Positions 1-7,532 of a stretch of DNA of 64,000 bases are shown one piece after another (the stretch's first letter is position 1; each line of letters starts with the position of its first letter). The DNA lies in NCBI GenBank assembly GCA_963675935.2, contig OY780964.2:744001-808000 (forward strand). Direction: 5' to 3'. A program made the translations under genes and the position numbers. This DNA comes from G963675935 sp963675935. GTDB taxonomy: Bacteria > Planctomycetota > Planctomycetia > Pirellulales > Thermoguttaceae. Under the pieces are notes generated by a model. That model saw nothing but the letters and a program-made list of their open reading frames with translations. It did not search any database and was not told the DNA's origin.

Positions 1-512
1 TCGATGCGTTGCCGCTGAACTTTCGGCTCCGACCAATCGAGCTGAACCAATCGCTCCAACGGCGGACCGAGCCGGTCGGGATCAAGGCCCTCGGCCAATC
101 GCGCCGCGACGGGCGCCATGATGTCGCGTCCATGGAACGTGGTCGAAATTTGTTCGAGCCAAAACTCCGGCGCGGCCAATCGAACGAGCTTCGCCGGCGT
201 GGTGCGCGCGGCCAAGCGGCTCAACAAACCATTGTCGGGCGCGATAAACTGCTGCCGGCCGATCCGCGCGTAGACGATCGCGCGATCGGTGCCCACGCCA
301 GGATCGACCACGGCCACATGAATCGTGTCGGCCGGGAACCAATCGGCCGCGTCGTCGAGCAGCAAGGCCGCGCGGCGAATGTCTTGCGGCGGGATGTCGT
401 GGCTAAGATCGACGATCGACGCGGTCGGATGGATCGAGAGAATCACCCCTTTCATCGCAGCCGCGTAATGGCTGCCGGCGCCGAAATCGGTCGTGAGGGT
501 AATGATGCTCAC
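1..512 (-). CDS. SAM hydroxide adenosyltransferase (DUF62 family), partial
   Basis: Reading from a GTG at 512, 170 residues are present before the gene runs off the left edge, so the C-terminal domain is not seen. The N-terminus (ITLTTDFGAGSHYAAAMKG), then DLSHDIPPQDIRRAA, HVAVVDPGVGT and FIAPDNGLL, are the conserved blocks of the SAM-dependent hydroxide adenosyltransferase / chlorinase-fluorinase fold. Ordinary bacterial members hydrolyse S-adenosylmethionine to adenosine and methionine. The GTG overlaps the stop of the DUF2283 gene by four bases (GTGA), which supports this start and suggests translational coupling. Halogenase activity is not implied; hydroxide as nucleophile is the default for the family. 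Family assignment is firm, physiological role is not. Confidence 0.88.
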   Translation of the reverse strand, partial: MSIITLTTDFGAGSHYAAAMKGVILSIHPTASIVDLSHDIPPQDIRRAALLLDDAADWFPADTIHVAVVDPGVGTDRAIVYARIGRQQFIAPDNGLLSRLAARTTPAKLVRLAAPEFWLEQISTTFHGRDIMAPVAARLAEGLDPDRLGPPLERLVQLDWSEPKVQRQRI

Positions 513-742
513 AAAGCGACTTCCTGCTGCAAACCGCGACTCTCGTCCAATAATACAAACTTGCCGTGGTCTTCAGCACGCAGTTGTTCGTTGGCGTTAA
601 GAAGTTCGATGCCGTAAACTGTGCCATCCGGCGCAATATCGACGTTCACCTGCTCGCTTACGCGAACGGTTTCAACCTCGACTCGCTTTTCATGCAACCG
701 CAGATAAGCGATGTTGTAACGGGGGTCATAGGTTAGTTTCAT
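509..742 (-). CDS. DUF2283 domain protein, probable antitoxin-like partner
   Basis: A 77-residue protein, MKLTYDPRYNIAYLRL at the N-terminus followed by VETVRVSEQVNVDIAPDG and GIELLNA, the signature of DUF2283. Such small proteins are commonly encoded next to DUF4258 proteins, as here: the DUF4258 gene ends 15 bases upstream. Together they resemble a type II toxin-antitoxin module, but neither activity is shown by sequence. Its TGA overlaps the GTG of the downstream adenosyltransferase gene. Confidence 0.85.
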   Translation of the reverse strand: MKLTYDPRYNIAYLRLHEKRVEVETVRVSEQVNVDIAPDGTVYGIELLNANEQLRAEDHGKFVLLDESRGLQQEVAL

Positions 743-757
743 GGGCGATCCTCCGTC

Positions 758-1006
758 TCAATAGTATCGTACAATGACTGTAATGACCAGCCAACCGTCT
801 TCCTCGATGCCGAATGCTTCCACCTGTTTGGTGGAATAATGCAGTTCCCGCCATACATTGTCAAAATGAAAATTGCGGCGAAAACCGGTTCTGCCATATT
901 TGGCTGGAAATCGCTCGCCTTTTAGTACGGTTTCAATCACCTCCGCCTCGGTTGCTCCGCGTTCATCGAGCCGAGTTCGGGCATGGGGATGAAGCCTGAC
1001 ATTCAT
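758..1006 (-). CDS. DUF4258 domain protein, putative RelE-like toxin
   Basis: An 82-residue basic protein with HPHARTRLDERGATEAEV near the N-terminus and a C-terminal VEAFGIEEDGWLVITVIVRYY-type strand pair typical of DUF4258, a small RelE/BrnT-like fold. A purine-rich GAGGAGA lies about nine bases before the ATG at 1006. It is the first gene of a unit continuing into the DUF2283 protein and the adenosyltransferase. Toxin function is inferred only from family and neighbour. Confidence 0.78.
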   Translation of the reverse strand: MNVRLHPHARTRLDERGATEAEVIETVLKGERFPAKYGRTGFRRNFHFDNVWRELHYSTKQVEAFGIEEDGWLVITVIVRYY

Positions 1007-1042
1007 TGTCGATTATTCTCCTCTGCCGCATACAAGCGAAAA

Positions 1043-2575
1043 CTACATGTCTTGGATCATCTTCAAGCATAGCTCGCGCACGCGGTTGGCGTTGACGTTG
1101 GGATTCGCCTTTTTCGCCTGTCCGATCAGGGCGCCGACGCCCTTGAGCTTGCCCTCGCGAACCTCGGCCACGATTTTGGGGTTGGCCTCGACCAGTTTTC
1201 GGCACAACTCGACGACGGCCGACTCATCGACCTCGGCAATGCCCACGGCGGCCATCGCCTCGGCCAGCGACTTCCCTTCCGACGCCATGACGCCCAGCAC
1301 GTCGCGCCCGCGACTGGTCTCGAAAGCTCCCGACTTCACCCGGCCGATCAACTCGGCCAATGCTTGCGGCTGCACGGGATAGTCGGCAATCGCGGCCTGC
1401 CGCTCGCCGAGCCACCGCAACACGTCCTGCTGAATCCAGTTGCAGGCGGCCTTGGCGTCGCCGCAAGAGTCGGCCACGGCGATGTAATAATCGACCAACG
1501 CCCGGCCCTGGTTGACCAGCACGTCGGCGTCGTAGGGCGTGATCGCGTAGGTTCGTTCAAGCCTTGCGCGAAGCGCGGCGGGCAGCTCGCCCAGCGACGC
1601 CCGCACCCGCTCGACCTGCTGGTCGGTCACCGTGACCGGCGCGAGATCGGGGTCGGGGAAGTAGCGGTAATCGCTCGATTCCTCCTTGGCGCGTTGCGGT
1701 CGGGTGGTCTGCGAGGCTTCGTCCCAGCCGCGGGTCGTCTTGGGCACGTCGCCCATTTTGTGCCCTGTCTCTTGCCACTCGCTCCATTGTCGCTCGGCTT
1801 CGTAGGCCATCGCGCGTTCGACCGCGCGGAAGCTGTTCATGTTTTTTACTTCGACGATGGGCGTGGCGATTTTTCCATCAGGCGTATCAACATGCAGATT
1901 GATGTTGGCGTCTACCCGGAGGCTTCCTTCCTGCATGTTGCAGTCGGACACGCCGAGATAGTTCACCAGCAGCTTGAGCTCGGTGAGATACGTTTTGGCT
2001 TCGGCCGGCGAGCGGAGGTCAGGCTCGCTGACGATTTCCAGAAGCGGCGTGCCGGCTCGATTCAGGTCGATGCGGCTGTCGGCCCTGCGGCCGCCGGAAA
2101 AGGGGACAGTCCCCATTTGCCGAAACGGCCCTCCGGGTGCTGCGCACAAATGGGGACTGTCCCCTTTTCCGGCTCCGGCTTCGTCGTGCATGCTCTTGCC
2201 GGCGTCTTCCTCCAAATGGGCGCGAAGGATGCGGATTTTGCGTCCTTCGATTTCCAGCCACCCGTTGCGGCTCATCGGCAGATCGAACTGGCTGATCTGA
2301 TAGCCCTTGGGCAGATCGGGATAGTAGTAGTTTTTACGGTCCCACTTCGTAAAATGCGGAATTTCGCAATTCAGCGCCACGGCCGTCTTGAGCGAAAGCT
2401 CGAAGGCTTTTCGGTTCATCACCGGCAGCGAGCCGGGCATTCCGATGCAGACCGGGCAGGTTTGCGTGTTCGGCGGCTCGCCGAACTTCGTCGAACAAGA
2501 GCAAAACATCTTGCTCTCGGTCGCCAGTTGCACGTGGACTTCAAGGCCGATGATGATGGTGTAGGGTGCGGACAT
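1043..2575 (-). CDS. gatB: Asp/Glu-tRNA amidotransferase subunit B with in-frame palindrome-encoded insert
   Basis: A 510-residue GatB, the subunit that binds Asp-tRNA(Asn) or Glu-tRNA(Gln) and activates the misacylated residue for amidation by GatCAB in the cytoplasm. MSAPYTIIIGLEVHVQL opens the cradle domain; FCSCSTKFG with CPVCIGMPG carries the zinc-binding cysteines; HLEEDAGK and DLNRAGTPLLEIVSEPD are family hallmarks; the C-terminus is the YqeY-like tail. Between HLEEDAGKSMHD and DLNRAGTP lie about 35 extra residues (around 132-166), whose core KGDSPHL...MGTVPFS is written by a palindromic DNA repeat (2094-2172). The frame stays open, so the protein is expected to be made. gatA and gatC are not in the window. 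Confidence 0.96.
   Translation of the reverse strand: MSAPYTIIIGLEVHVQLATESKMFCSCSTKFGEPPNTQTCPVCIGMPGSLPVMNRKAFELSLKTAVALNCEIPHFTKWDRKNYYYPDLPKGYQISQFDLPMSRNGWLEIEGRKIRILRAHLEEDAGKSMHDEAGAGKGDSPHLCAAPGGPFRQMGTVPFSGGRRADSRIDLNRAGTPLLEIVSEPDLRSPAEAKTYLTELKLLVNYLGVSDCNMQEGSLRVDANINLHVDTPDGKIATPIVEVKNMNSFRAVERAMAYEAERQWSEWQETGHKMGDVPKTTRGWDEASQTTRPQRAKEESSDYRYFPDPDLAPVTVTDQQVERVRASLGELPAALRARLERTYAITPYDADVLVNQGRALVDYYIAVADSCGDAKAACNWIQQDVLRWLGERQAAIADYPVQPQALAELIGRVKSGAFETSRGRDVLGVMASEGKSLAEAMAAVGIAEVDESAVVELCRKLVEANPKIVAEVREGKLKGVGALIGQAKKANPNVNANRVRELCLKMIQDM
2094..2172. repeat. Palindromic repeat inserted inside gatB
   Basis: Two perfect 26-base inverted arms (2094-2119 and 2147-2172) flank a 27-base spacer. 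Each arm contains a smaller hairpin, GGGGACAGTCCCC. The element adds codons to gatB without breaking its frame. A related GGGGAC/GTCCCC palindrome lies in the M48 protease gene at 37379-37453. Confidence 0.9.
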
Positions 2576-2583
2576 TCAGAAGG

Positions 2584-2631
2584 TATAGGGATTAGGGATT
2601 AGGGATTGGAAAACCGCTTGCGGTTTCGCAG
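2584..2631. repeat. GGGATTA tandem run plus AACCGCTTGCGGTT palindrome
   Basis: Three copies of a 7-base GGGATTA unit lead into the palindrome AACCGCTTGCGGTT. The palindrome recurs near 29228, 29452, 49603-49650, 50996 and 58095. This copy forms the last codons and stop of the adjacent DUF433 gene. Confidence 0.7.
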
Positions 2632-2834
2632 GGAACCGTCGCCGCGTAGCGGAAAGCGGAATGGATGTCTTCAGGTTTCAGATCGGGATAGGCGTCCAGT
2701 ATTTGTTTCACATCCATGCCATTGGCTAGCATTCCGACGATGGTGACAACGGGAATTCTCAAACCGCGTATGCATGGCACACCGTCCATCTGATCGGGGC
2801 GGACTGTAATACGACTTCGCCAAGAGTCGTCCAT
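2592..2834 (-). CDS. DUF433 protein, second copy (putative antitoxin)
   Basis: Eighty residues from the ATG at 2834 (MDDSWRSRITVRPDQMDGVP), followed by CIRGLRIPVVTIVGMLANGM and ILDAYPDLKPEDIHSAFRYAA, the compact DUF433 winged-helix-like domain. The frame is open further upstream, but that part overlaps the DUF5615 gene and looks non-coding. The last dozen residues (ETASGFPIPNP) are encoded by a dispersed repeat, so the native C-terminus has probably been replaced. It lies 19 bases after the DUF5615 gene and has no PIN-like partner of its own. Confidence 0.75.
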   Translation of the reverse strand: MDDSWRSRITVRPDQMDGVPCIRGLRIPVVTIVGMLANGMDVKQILDAYPDLKPEDIHSAFRYAATVPCETASGFPIPNP

Positions 2835-2853
2835 GTTCAACCTCGATTTTGGT

Positions 2854-3216
2854 CTACGCGGGTCGCAATCGCACTCGCCCTGGTTCAGCAATAGCCAAAC
2901 GGCCGGGAAGCTGCTCCAACACGTTCTGATTTCGGAAAAACGCTCCAATTAGATGTAAAATAATGTCGCGATTCGCGTCGTCCGGCAGCACAAACACCAC
3001 CAAGCCCGCATAATCTTCCGGGGGATAATCACGGATGTCCGCAAAATCAAAATCGCCTGTCAGCAAACACAAATCGTGGCCTTGAGCATAGGACGCAATA
3101 TGACGATCTGGCGATGCCCCCAGCCCAATATCGCGCACATCCGTGGCATCGTGCCCAAAACTTCGCACTAAATCCGCCGTCGGGCGAGGCAAATCGGCGT
3201 CGATTAAGAACCGCAT
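2854..3216 (-). CDS. DUF5615 PIN-like protein, putative toxin
   Basis: A 120-residue protein beginning MRFLIDADLPRPTADLVRSF, with HDATDVRDIGLG and LCLLTGDFDFADIR. The acidic residues of IDADLP and TGDFDF occupy positions typical of the Mg-binding carboxylates of PIN-like nucleases (DUF5615). Genes of this family usually sit beside DUF433 genes; here one ends six bases upstream and another begins 19 bases downstream. Likely an RNase toxin neutralised by the DUF433 protein; this is inference from the pairing. Confidence 0.82.
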   Translation of the reverse strand: MRFLIDADLPRPTADLVRSFGHDATDVRDIGLGASPDRHIASYAQGHDLCLLTGDFDFADIRDYPPEDYAGLVVFVLPDDANRDIILHLIGAFFRNQNVLEQLPGRLAIAEPGRVRLRPA

Positions 3217-3222
3217 AATGAC

Positions 3223-3447
3223 TTATCCGACCGGAAGTGGATAGTGATGTTCGTGGTTCAGCAATTCCGCCGCGTAGTCGAGCGCCGCTCGCACGTCTTC
3301 GGGTGCAAGGTCAAAATCCTTCTCCACATCCTCAAAGCTCATGCCGCCTGCCAAATAGCCGACGACGCGAGCCACCGGCACGCGCGTGCCTCGAATCACC
3401 GGCTTGCCATGGCATATCTGTGGATCAATTGAAATGTGTTCGTTCAT
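3223..3447 (-). CDS. DUF433 protein, first copy (putative antitoxin)
   Basis: From the ATG at 3447 (MNEHISIDPQICHGKPVIRG) the product has 74 residues with the DUF433 pattern GKPVIRGTRVPVARVVGYLA and FEDVEKDFDLAPEDVRAALDYAA. An AAGGAG lies just upstream of this ATG, which favours it over the longer open frame. It leads the three-gene array DUF433-DUF5615-DUF433. Confidence 0.85.
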   Translation of the reverse strand: MNEHISIDPQICHGKPVIRGTRVPVARVVGYLAGGMSFEDVEKDFDLAPEDVRAALDYAAELLNHEHHYPLPVG

Positions 3448-3844
3448 CGTCGGTCTCCTTTGGCCTCGCCGGGCTTTTCGTATCCCGGAGACATTGCCCA
3501 ATGCCGTCAAGAATGATCTAGTTCGTCAATCTGTTGTTTCTGTTTCTCTCGTGCGATTTGTTCTTGCCGCGTCTGCGCACCCAACGTTCCCTTTGCCCGA
3601 TTCGCTTTATGCGGCTTGCAGAGCAAACAGCCGGCACGTCGATCTTTCGGTCTGCCGCGTTTGTGGTGCATTGTTATCGCTCGGAATGAGAGTGACGCTG
3701 CTCCAAGAACATTCTACCGCAATCCACCCCTCCCTGTCTAGGGGGTTTCGTTTGATGGGCGCAATTGTCAGCATCGGCCACGAAGAGTAAATTGAGCATT
3801 ATTCGTTTTCTTGAAAATATCATCCATTGAAAGGATACGCCCCC
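3448..3844. other. Intergenic region without recognised gene
   Basis: About 400 bases between the start of the minus-strand DUF433 gene and the plus-strand M42 peptidase gene, so a divergent promoter region. Open frames across it have no recognisable domain and odd composition. No terminator or repeat was recognised. Confidence 0.5.
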
Positions 3845-4906
3845 ATGACGCCCGCCGCACTCGATTTCCTCCGCTCGCTTTTGGAAACCCCCAGCCCGTC
3901 GGGCTATGAAAGCGGCATCCAACAGATCGTCCGCGATTATGTGAAGGATTTCGCCGACGACGTTCGCACCGACCTGCACGGAAACGTCATCGTCGTGAAA
4001 AACCCCAAAGCCCCGTTGCGCGTCATGCTGGCCGGCCATTGCGACCAGATCGGTCTGATCGTCCAACACATCGACGACGAGGGTTTTCTTTACGTTCAGC
4101 CGATCGGCGGGTGGGACCCCATCATGTTGGTCGGCCAGCGGATGAATGTTTGGACCGCCGCCGGGCCGGTCTTCGGCATCGTCGCCCGAAAACCGATCCA
4201 TCTGTTGACCGAGGACGAGCGGAAGCAAGTGCCAAAGATGAAAGACCTTTGGCTCGACATCGGCGCGGCCAATAAAGAAGAGGCCGCGAAGATTGTGCGC
4301 ATCGGCGACGCCGTGACCGTCGAACTCGGCTTCCACACGATGCGCAACAGCATGGCCGTTTCGCCCGCGATGGACGACAAGGCCGGCTGCTGGGTCGTCG
4401 TCGAGGCCCTTCGCCGGGCGAGCGAAAGCGGCCGGCTCACGTGCGGCTTGTACGCGGTTTCAACGGTTCAGGAAGAACTTGGCCTGCGCGGGGCGAAGAC
4501 CAGCGCGTTCGGCGTCGATCCGCACGTCGGCATCGCGGTCGATGTGACCCACGCCACCGACTGCCCGACGATCGAGAAGAAGGAAGAGGGCGACATCCGG
4601 CTGGGCCGGGGTCCGGTGATTCATCGCGGGCCGAACATGAGTCACAAGGTGGTCGAGCGGCTCGTGGCTGCCGCCGACGCCGGCGCCATCGGCTATCAGT
4701 TGGCCGCCTCCGCCCGCGCGACGGGCACCGACGCGAACGCCATCCAGGTGAACCGAGCCGGCGTGGCGACGGGGCTGATCAGCATTGCGAACCGCTACAT
4801 GCACAGTCCGGTCGAGATGATTTCGCTGACCGACATCGACCAAGCGGCCGATCTTTTGGCTCGCTTCGCCGAAGGGTTGGAGGCTGGGGCGGAATTCACG
4901 CCGTAA
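3845..4906 (+). CDS. M42 family metallopeptidase (aminopeptidase)
   Basis: The ATG at 3845 follows a GAAAGGA box, giving 353 residues, the usual length for M42 di-metal aminopeptidases (glutamyl/deblocking aminopeptidase type). Expected metal and catalytic blocks are present in order: AGHCDQIG (His ligand), MDDKAGCW (bridging Asp), TVQEELGLRGA (catalytic and binding Glu), VDVTHATDCP (Asp ligand) and YMHSPVEMISLTD (last His). The enzyme trims N-terminal residues from peptides in the cytoplasm, often as a large tetrahedral oligomer. It stands alone, followed by a decayed toxin gene. Confidence 0.93.
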   Translation: MTPAALDFLRSLLETPSPSGYESGIQQIVRDYVKDFADDVRTDLHGNVIVVKNPKAPLRVMLAGHCDQIGLIVQHIDDEGFLYVQPIGGWDPIMLVGQRMNVWTAAGPVFGIVARKPIHLLTEDERKQVPKMKDLWLDIGAANKEEAAKIVRIGDAVTVELGFHTMRNSMAVSPAMDDKAGCWVVVEALRRASESGRLTCGLYAVSTVQEELGLRGAKTSAFGVDPHVGIAVDVTHATDCPTIEKKEEGDIRLGRGPVIHRGPNMSHKVVERLVAAADAGAIGYQLAASARATGTDANAIQVNRAGVATGLISIANRYMHSPVEMISLTDIDQAADLLARFAEGLEAGAEFTP

Positions 4907-4955
4907 CTGGGGGTGCCTTGCTGCCTCGAATGTAGCAACATAGAATAGAAGGAAG

Positions 4956-5443
4956 ACGGTTTGCATTGAGACTTCGATTGCCAGCTATCTTTCTTCGCGT
5001 CCCAGCAGGGATATTCGCGTTGCGGCTTGGCAGGAAATCACGACCCAGTGGTAGGAACAAGAGCGTTTCAAGTATGAGTTGTTCACATCCGAGTTGGTGA
5101 TTGCCGAGGCCGGCGCAGGCGATGATGAGGCAGCTCGAAGGCGTTTGGACCGGCTCGCGGACATTCCCGAGATCGCGATTGCCGAAAAGTAGGCAGTTTG
5201 CGGCTCGGTTGCTGTCGGATGGCGGTGTTCCATCGGAAGCCGAAGCGGATGCGCTTCACATCGCGACCGCGTCGGTCCACGAATTGGATTATTTGTTGAC
5301 ATGGAATTGTCGCCACATTAACAATGCGGTTACGAAACCGGTCATTCGTTCGGTTTGTGCGATGGTCGGTTATTCCTGTCCTGAAATCTGTCTGTACGTC
5401 TTTGGAGCTTCTATCCGAGGAGACAAGACATGTACCGCGATGA
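4956..5443 (+). pseudogene. Decayed PIN-domain toxin gene
   Basis: The reading frame can be rebuilt: ACG VCIETSIASYL..., where ACG at 4956 replaces the expected ATG after AAGGAAG; a TAG at 5052 falls in what should be a WW-E stretch; one extra base near 5187-5190 shifts the frame before FAARLLSDGG; ADALHIATASVHELDYLLTW and NCRHI follow; and a four-base duplication (TGTC) at 5389-5396 shifts the end. Removing the two insertions gives 161 codons ending at TGA 5443, overlapping the next small gene by 14 bases. The IETS start, ADALHIA and TWNCRHI blocks are those of type II PIN nucleases. Four lesions make activity very unlikely. Confidence 0.85.
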
Positions 5444-5567
5444 AGTCATCGAGGAAGTGTGGAGAATCCGCGACGAGTATGTCGAGCGGCGCCATCACAG
5501 TCTGGACGAAATCGTCGAGGATTTGCGCCGTCGGCAGGCAAATCCTCCCACTCACGGCACTTATTGA
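5430..5567 (+). CDS. Small charged protein, probable antitoxin of the decayed PIN gene
   Basis: A 45-residue ORF, MYRDEVIEEVWRIRDEYVER at its start and a helical, charge-rich body ending PPTHGTY. GAGGAGA lies seven bases upstream of the ATG. It overlaps the ancestral end of the PIN gene, the arrangement expected for a toxin-antitoxin pair. The pattern (short, amphipathic, D/E-V-x-x-x-R-x) is common in small partners of PIN toxins, but no named family is recognised. Confidence 0.68.
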   Translation: MYRDEVIEEVWRIRDEYVERRHHSLDEIVEDLRRRQANPPTHGTY

Positions 5568-5597
5568 TTCACCGGTCCCAAAGAAGGAGTGTTTGCT

Positions 5598-6200
5598 ATG
5601 GACGACAACAGAACCAAGCTGCTTCGCTCGATGTTGGACTTCCTGTTTTTGGCCGCTCTGACGGTCGCGGCGCCGATGGTCGTCTATATCGATGTGGTGC
5701 AGCTCGGGCTGGACGGCATCCCGGAAGTTTCGGCCACGGAAATCTTGGAGGAGACATTGTTTTTGATTTCCGCCGTGCTGTTCTTGATCGAGGCGCGGCG
5801 GCGGCCGGAAGCCCGAGGATTTCTGACGCTTGTCGGCGGATTTTTCGGTTGCCTGTTGTTTCGCGAGTTGGATTTTCTGTTCGACGACATCAGCCTCGGT
5901 TTTTGGATGTTTCCAGCATTTCTGACGCTCGCCGTTTCGGTGGCTTATGCGATGGTCTATCGCAAGACGATTCTGCCGGGCTTTGCCGCGTTCGCCGACA
6001 GCCGGTCGTGCATTTACATTTCGATCGGCTTGTTGATCGTGATCGTGTACAGCCGCATGTTCGGCAGCGGCCGGCTATTGTGGGAAAAGGTCATGGGGGC
6101 GGACTATAAAATCGCCTACAAGTCGATCATCCAGGAAGGTTTGGAGCTTTACGGCTACACGTTCATTTTCTACGGCTCATGCCTGTTGAGGCGGACGTGA
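5598..6200 (+). CDS. Hypothetical inner-membrane protein
   Basis: Starting at ATG 5598, eight bases after AAGGAG, the product is 200 residues with about six hydrophobic segments (around residues 10-35, 50-68, 77-98, 104-124, 138-155 and 178-195), so an integral membrane protein. Short loops carry charged clusters such as EARRRPEARG. No catalytic motif or named family was recognised. It lies 30 bases after the small antitoxin-like gene on the same strand; a C-family repeat follows its stop. Confidence 0.75.
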   Translation: MDDNRTKLLRSMLDFLFLAALTVAAPMVVYIDVVQLGLDGIPEVSATEILEETLFLISAVLFLIEARRRPEARGFLTLVGGFFGCLLFRELDFLFDDISLGFWMFPAFLTLAVSVAYAMVYRKTILPGFAAFADSRSCIYISIGLLIVIVYSRMFGSGRLLWEKVMGADYKIAYKSIIQEGLELYGYTFIFYGSCLLRRT

Positions 6201-6219
6201 CCGAAATTCATGGAGGCTT

Positions 6220-6344
6220 AGGACGCGCGCCAAAATAACCTGATCAACTCACCGTAGGACGGATTTCCCAATCCGTCCGTTTTTCAGAGACGGATTCGGA
6301 AATCCGTCCTACAAATATGATCAACTTATTCTGACGCGAGTCCT
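6220..6344. repeat. MITE-like palindromic element, copy C1
   Basis: A 125-base imperfect palindrome whose centre reads GTAGGACGGATTTCC...GGAAATCCGTCCTAC and whose outer arms carry TGATCAACT/AGTTGATCA and AGGAC/GTCCT ends. Copies C2 (34644-34772) and C3 (51031-51158) share centre and arm order in the opposite orientation. Confidence 0.85.
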
Positions 6345-6368
6345 TAGCAACCTTTTTCACGCGGCATT

Positions 6369-7532
6369 TCACCCGCGCCGCAATACGTTCACCAGACAGT
6401 GCAGCGTTCCAAAATAGCGGTAGCAACTGTCGCAACGAACGCGGCGGACCTCATACCCCTCTCGTTCCCACGCGCGAGCGGCTTCCTCATTGAGTGCGCC
6501 TGCCATGCCGAACGCCGGCATGTAAACCACGCGGCGGCCGTCGCGAACGTCGATAATCGCGTTGACGTATGTGAGAAACGTGCGGCCGTCGCGGCCTGGA
6601 ATCGTCGGAATGCGCGCCACTCGATAGCCGGCCGCTCGGCACTGTCGGGCGACGGCCTCGAATCGGGCAATCGTCGCATCGCTGAAATCCGGCCCGTCGG
6701 GAAACCACCCCTCCGCCTCGCGTTCGCGGCCCGCCTCGATTAAAAGCCGCCGAGCCAAGGCCGGATCGCCAACCAGAACCGTGCGATTGCCCACCGGAGT
6801 CATGTACATCGCCGTATGATGGTCGGGCGCGTCGCGCAACAGGACCACGTGGCGGCCCAGCACGTCGGCCAAACGCGTCTGCAATTCTTCGCCGCTTTGC
6901 ACCGTGCGTTGTATATTCCGCAACGGCATGGCCGGCGTCACGAACGCCGTCCGATCGTCGGCCGCGAAGTCTCCGCCGTCGAAATACAACTCGCTCGACA
7001 AGACGCCGACGTTCAAACCGGCCATTGCGGCCAGATCGGAGGCCACCTGTCGGTCGCCGGCGCGATCCGGCCAGATGTCGGCGCCGTTTTCCGCTCGGGA
7101 ACTGAGCAAAAGGATGCGGTCGTCGCCGGCGGCCGATTTCAACGCCAGCCAACGATCGCGCGACCATCCTGTGATAGGGTGGTGAACGATCACCGGCATA
7201 AGAGTGCAGCGAATCGGCGCCGTCCGGCGAGTCAAATCGTCGAAAGCCGCCCGATCGCGGCACATCGCGTACACCGTGACATCGGCCGGAAGCTGGCGGA
7301 GAAAATCGCGGTAGACCGGAGCGAGGACATCGGCCGCCTCGGCGACATAGTGGATCACGGCTTCTCGGATTCGGCCGTCGCATTCGCTCGTCAGGATTCC
7401 GTTTTTCGATTGGGCAGGCACGCCGCGGCCCGGCAAGAACGCCAGCGCCACGGCCGAGGCCAAGAGGCCCAACGTCACGCCGAGGGGAATGCGATAACGG
7501 AACTTGTCGCCCAATGCGATAGTTTTGTTCAT
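6369..7532 (-). CDS. Membrane-anchored GME-family deiminase-like protein (agmatine/peptidylarginine type)
   Basis: The ATG at 7532 overlaps the upstream stop by four bases, giving 387 residues. An N-terminal hydrophobic segment (PLGVTLGLLASAVALAFLPG) indicates export or anchoring. ELYFDGGDFAADD matches the substrate-binding Asp block of the guanidino-group modifying superfamily, DHHTAMYMTP the catalytic His region, and GTLHCLVNVLRR the C-terminal catalytic Cys (GxxHC). Agmatine deiminases and bacterial peptidylarginine deiminases share this order. GWSRDRW matches the usual N-terminal W-x-RD element. The substrate cannot be told; an extracytoplasmic location is unusual for agmatine deiminase and favours a peptide or cell-wall substrate. 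Confidence 0.75.
   Translation of the reverse strand: MNKTIALGDKFRYRIPLGVTLGLLASAVALAFLPGRGVPAQSKNGILTSECDGRIREAVIHYVAEAADVLAPVYRDFLRQLPADVTVYAMCRDRAAFDDLTRRTAPIRCTLMPVIVHHPITGWSRDRWLALKSAAGDDRILLLSSRAENGADIWPDRAGDRQVASDLAAMAGLNVGVLSSELYFDGGDFAADDRTAFVTPAMPLRNIQRTVQSGEELQTRLADVLGRHVVLLRDAPDHHTAMYMTPVGNRTVLVGDPALARRLLIEAGREREAEGWFPDGPDFSDATIARFEAVARQCRAAGYRVARIPTIPGRDGRTFLTYVNAIIDVRDGRRVVYMPAFGMAGALNEEAARAWEREGYEVRRVRCDSCYRYFGTLHCLVNVLRRG

Noticed and set aside
1364..2602. A 412-codon plus-strand open frame opposite gatB
   Set aside because: It mirrors the gatB codons; even the palindrome reads through on both strands because it is symmetrical.
3386..3790. A 134-codon plus-strand open frame before the M42 gene
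   Set aside because: It starts inside the antisense of a DUF433 gene, has no ribosome site and no recognisable domain.
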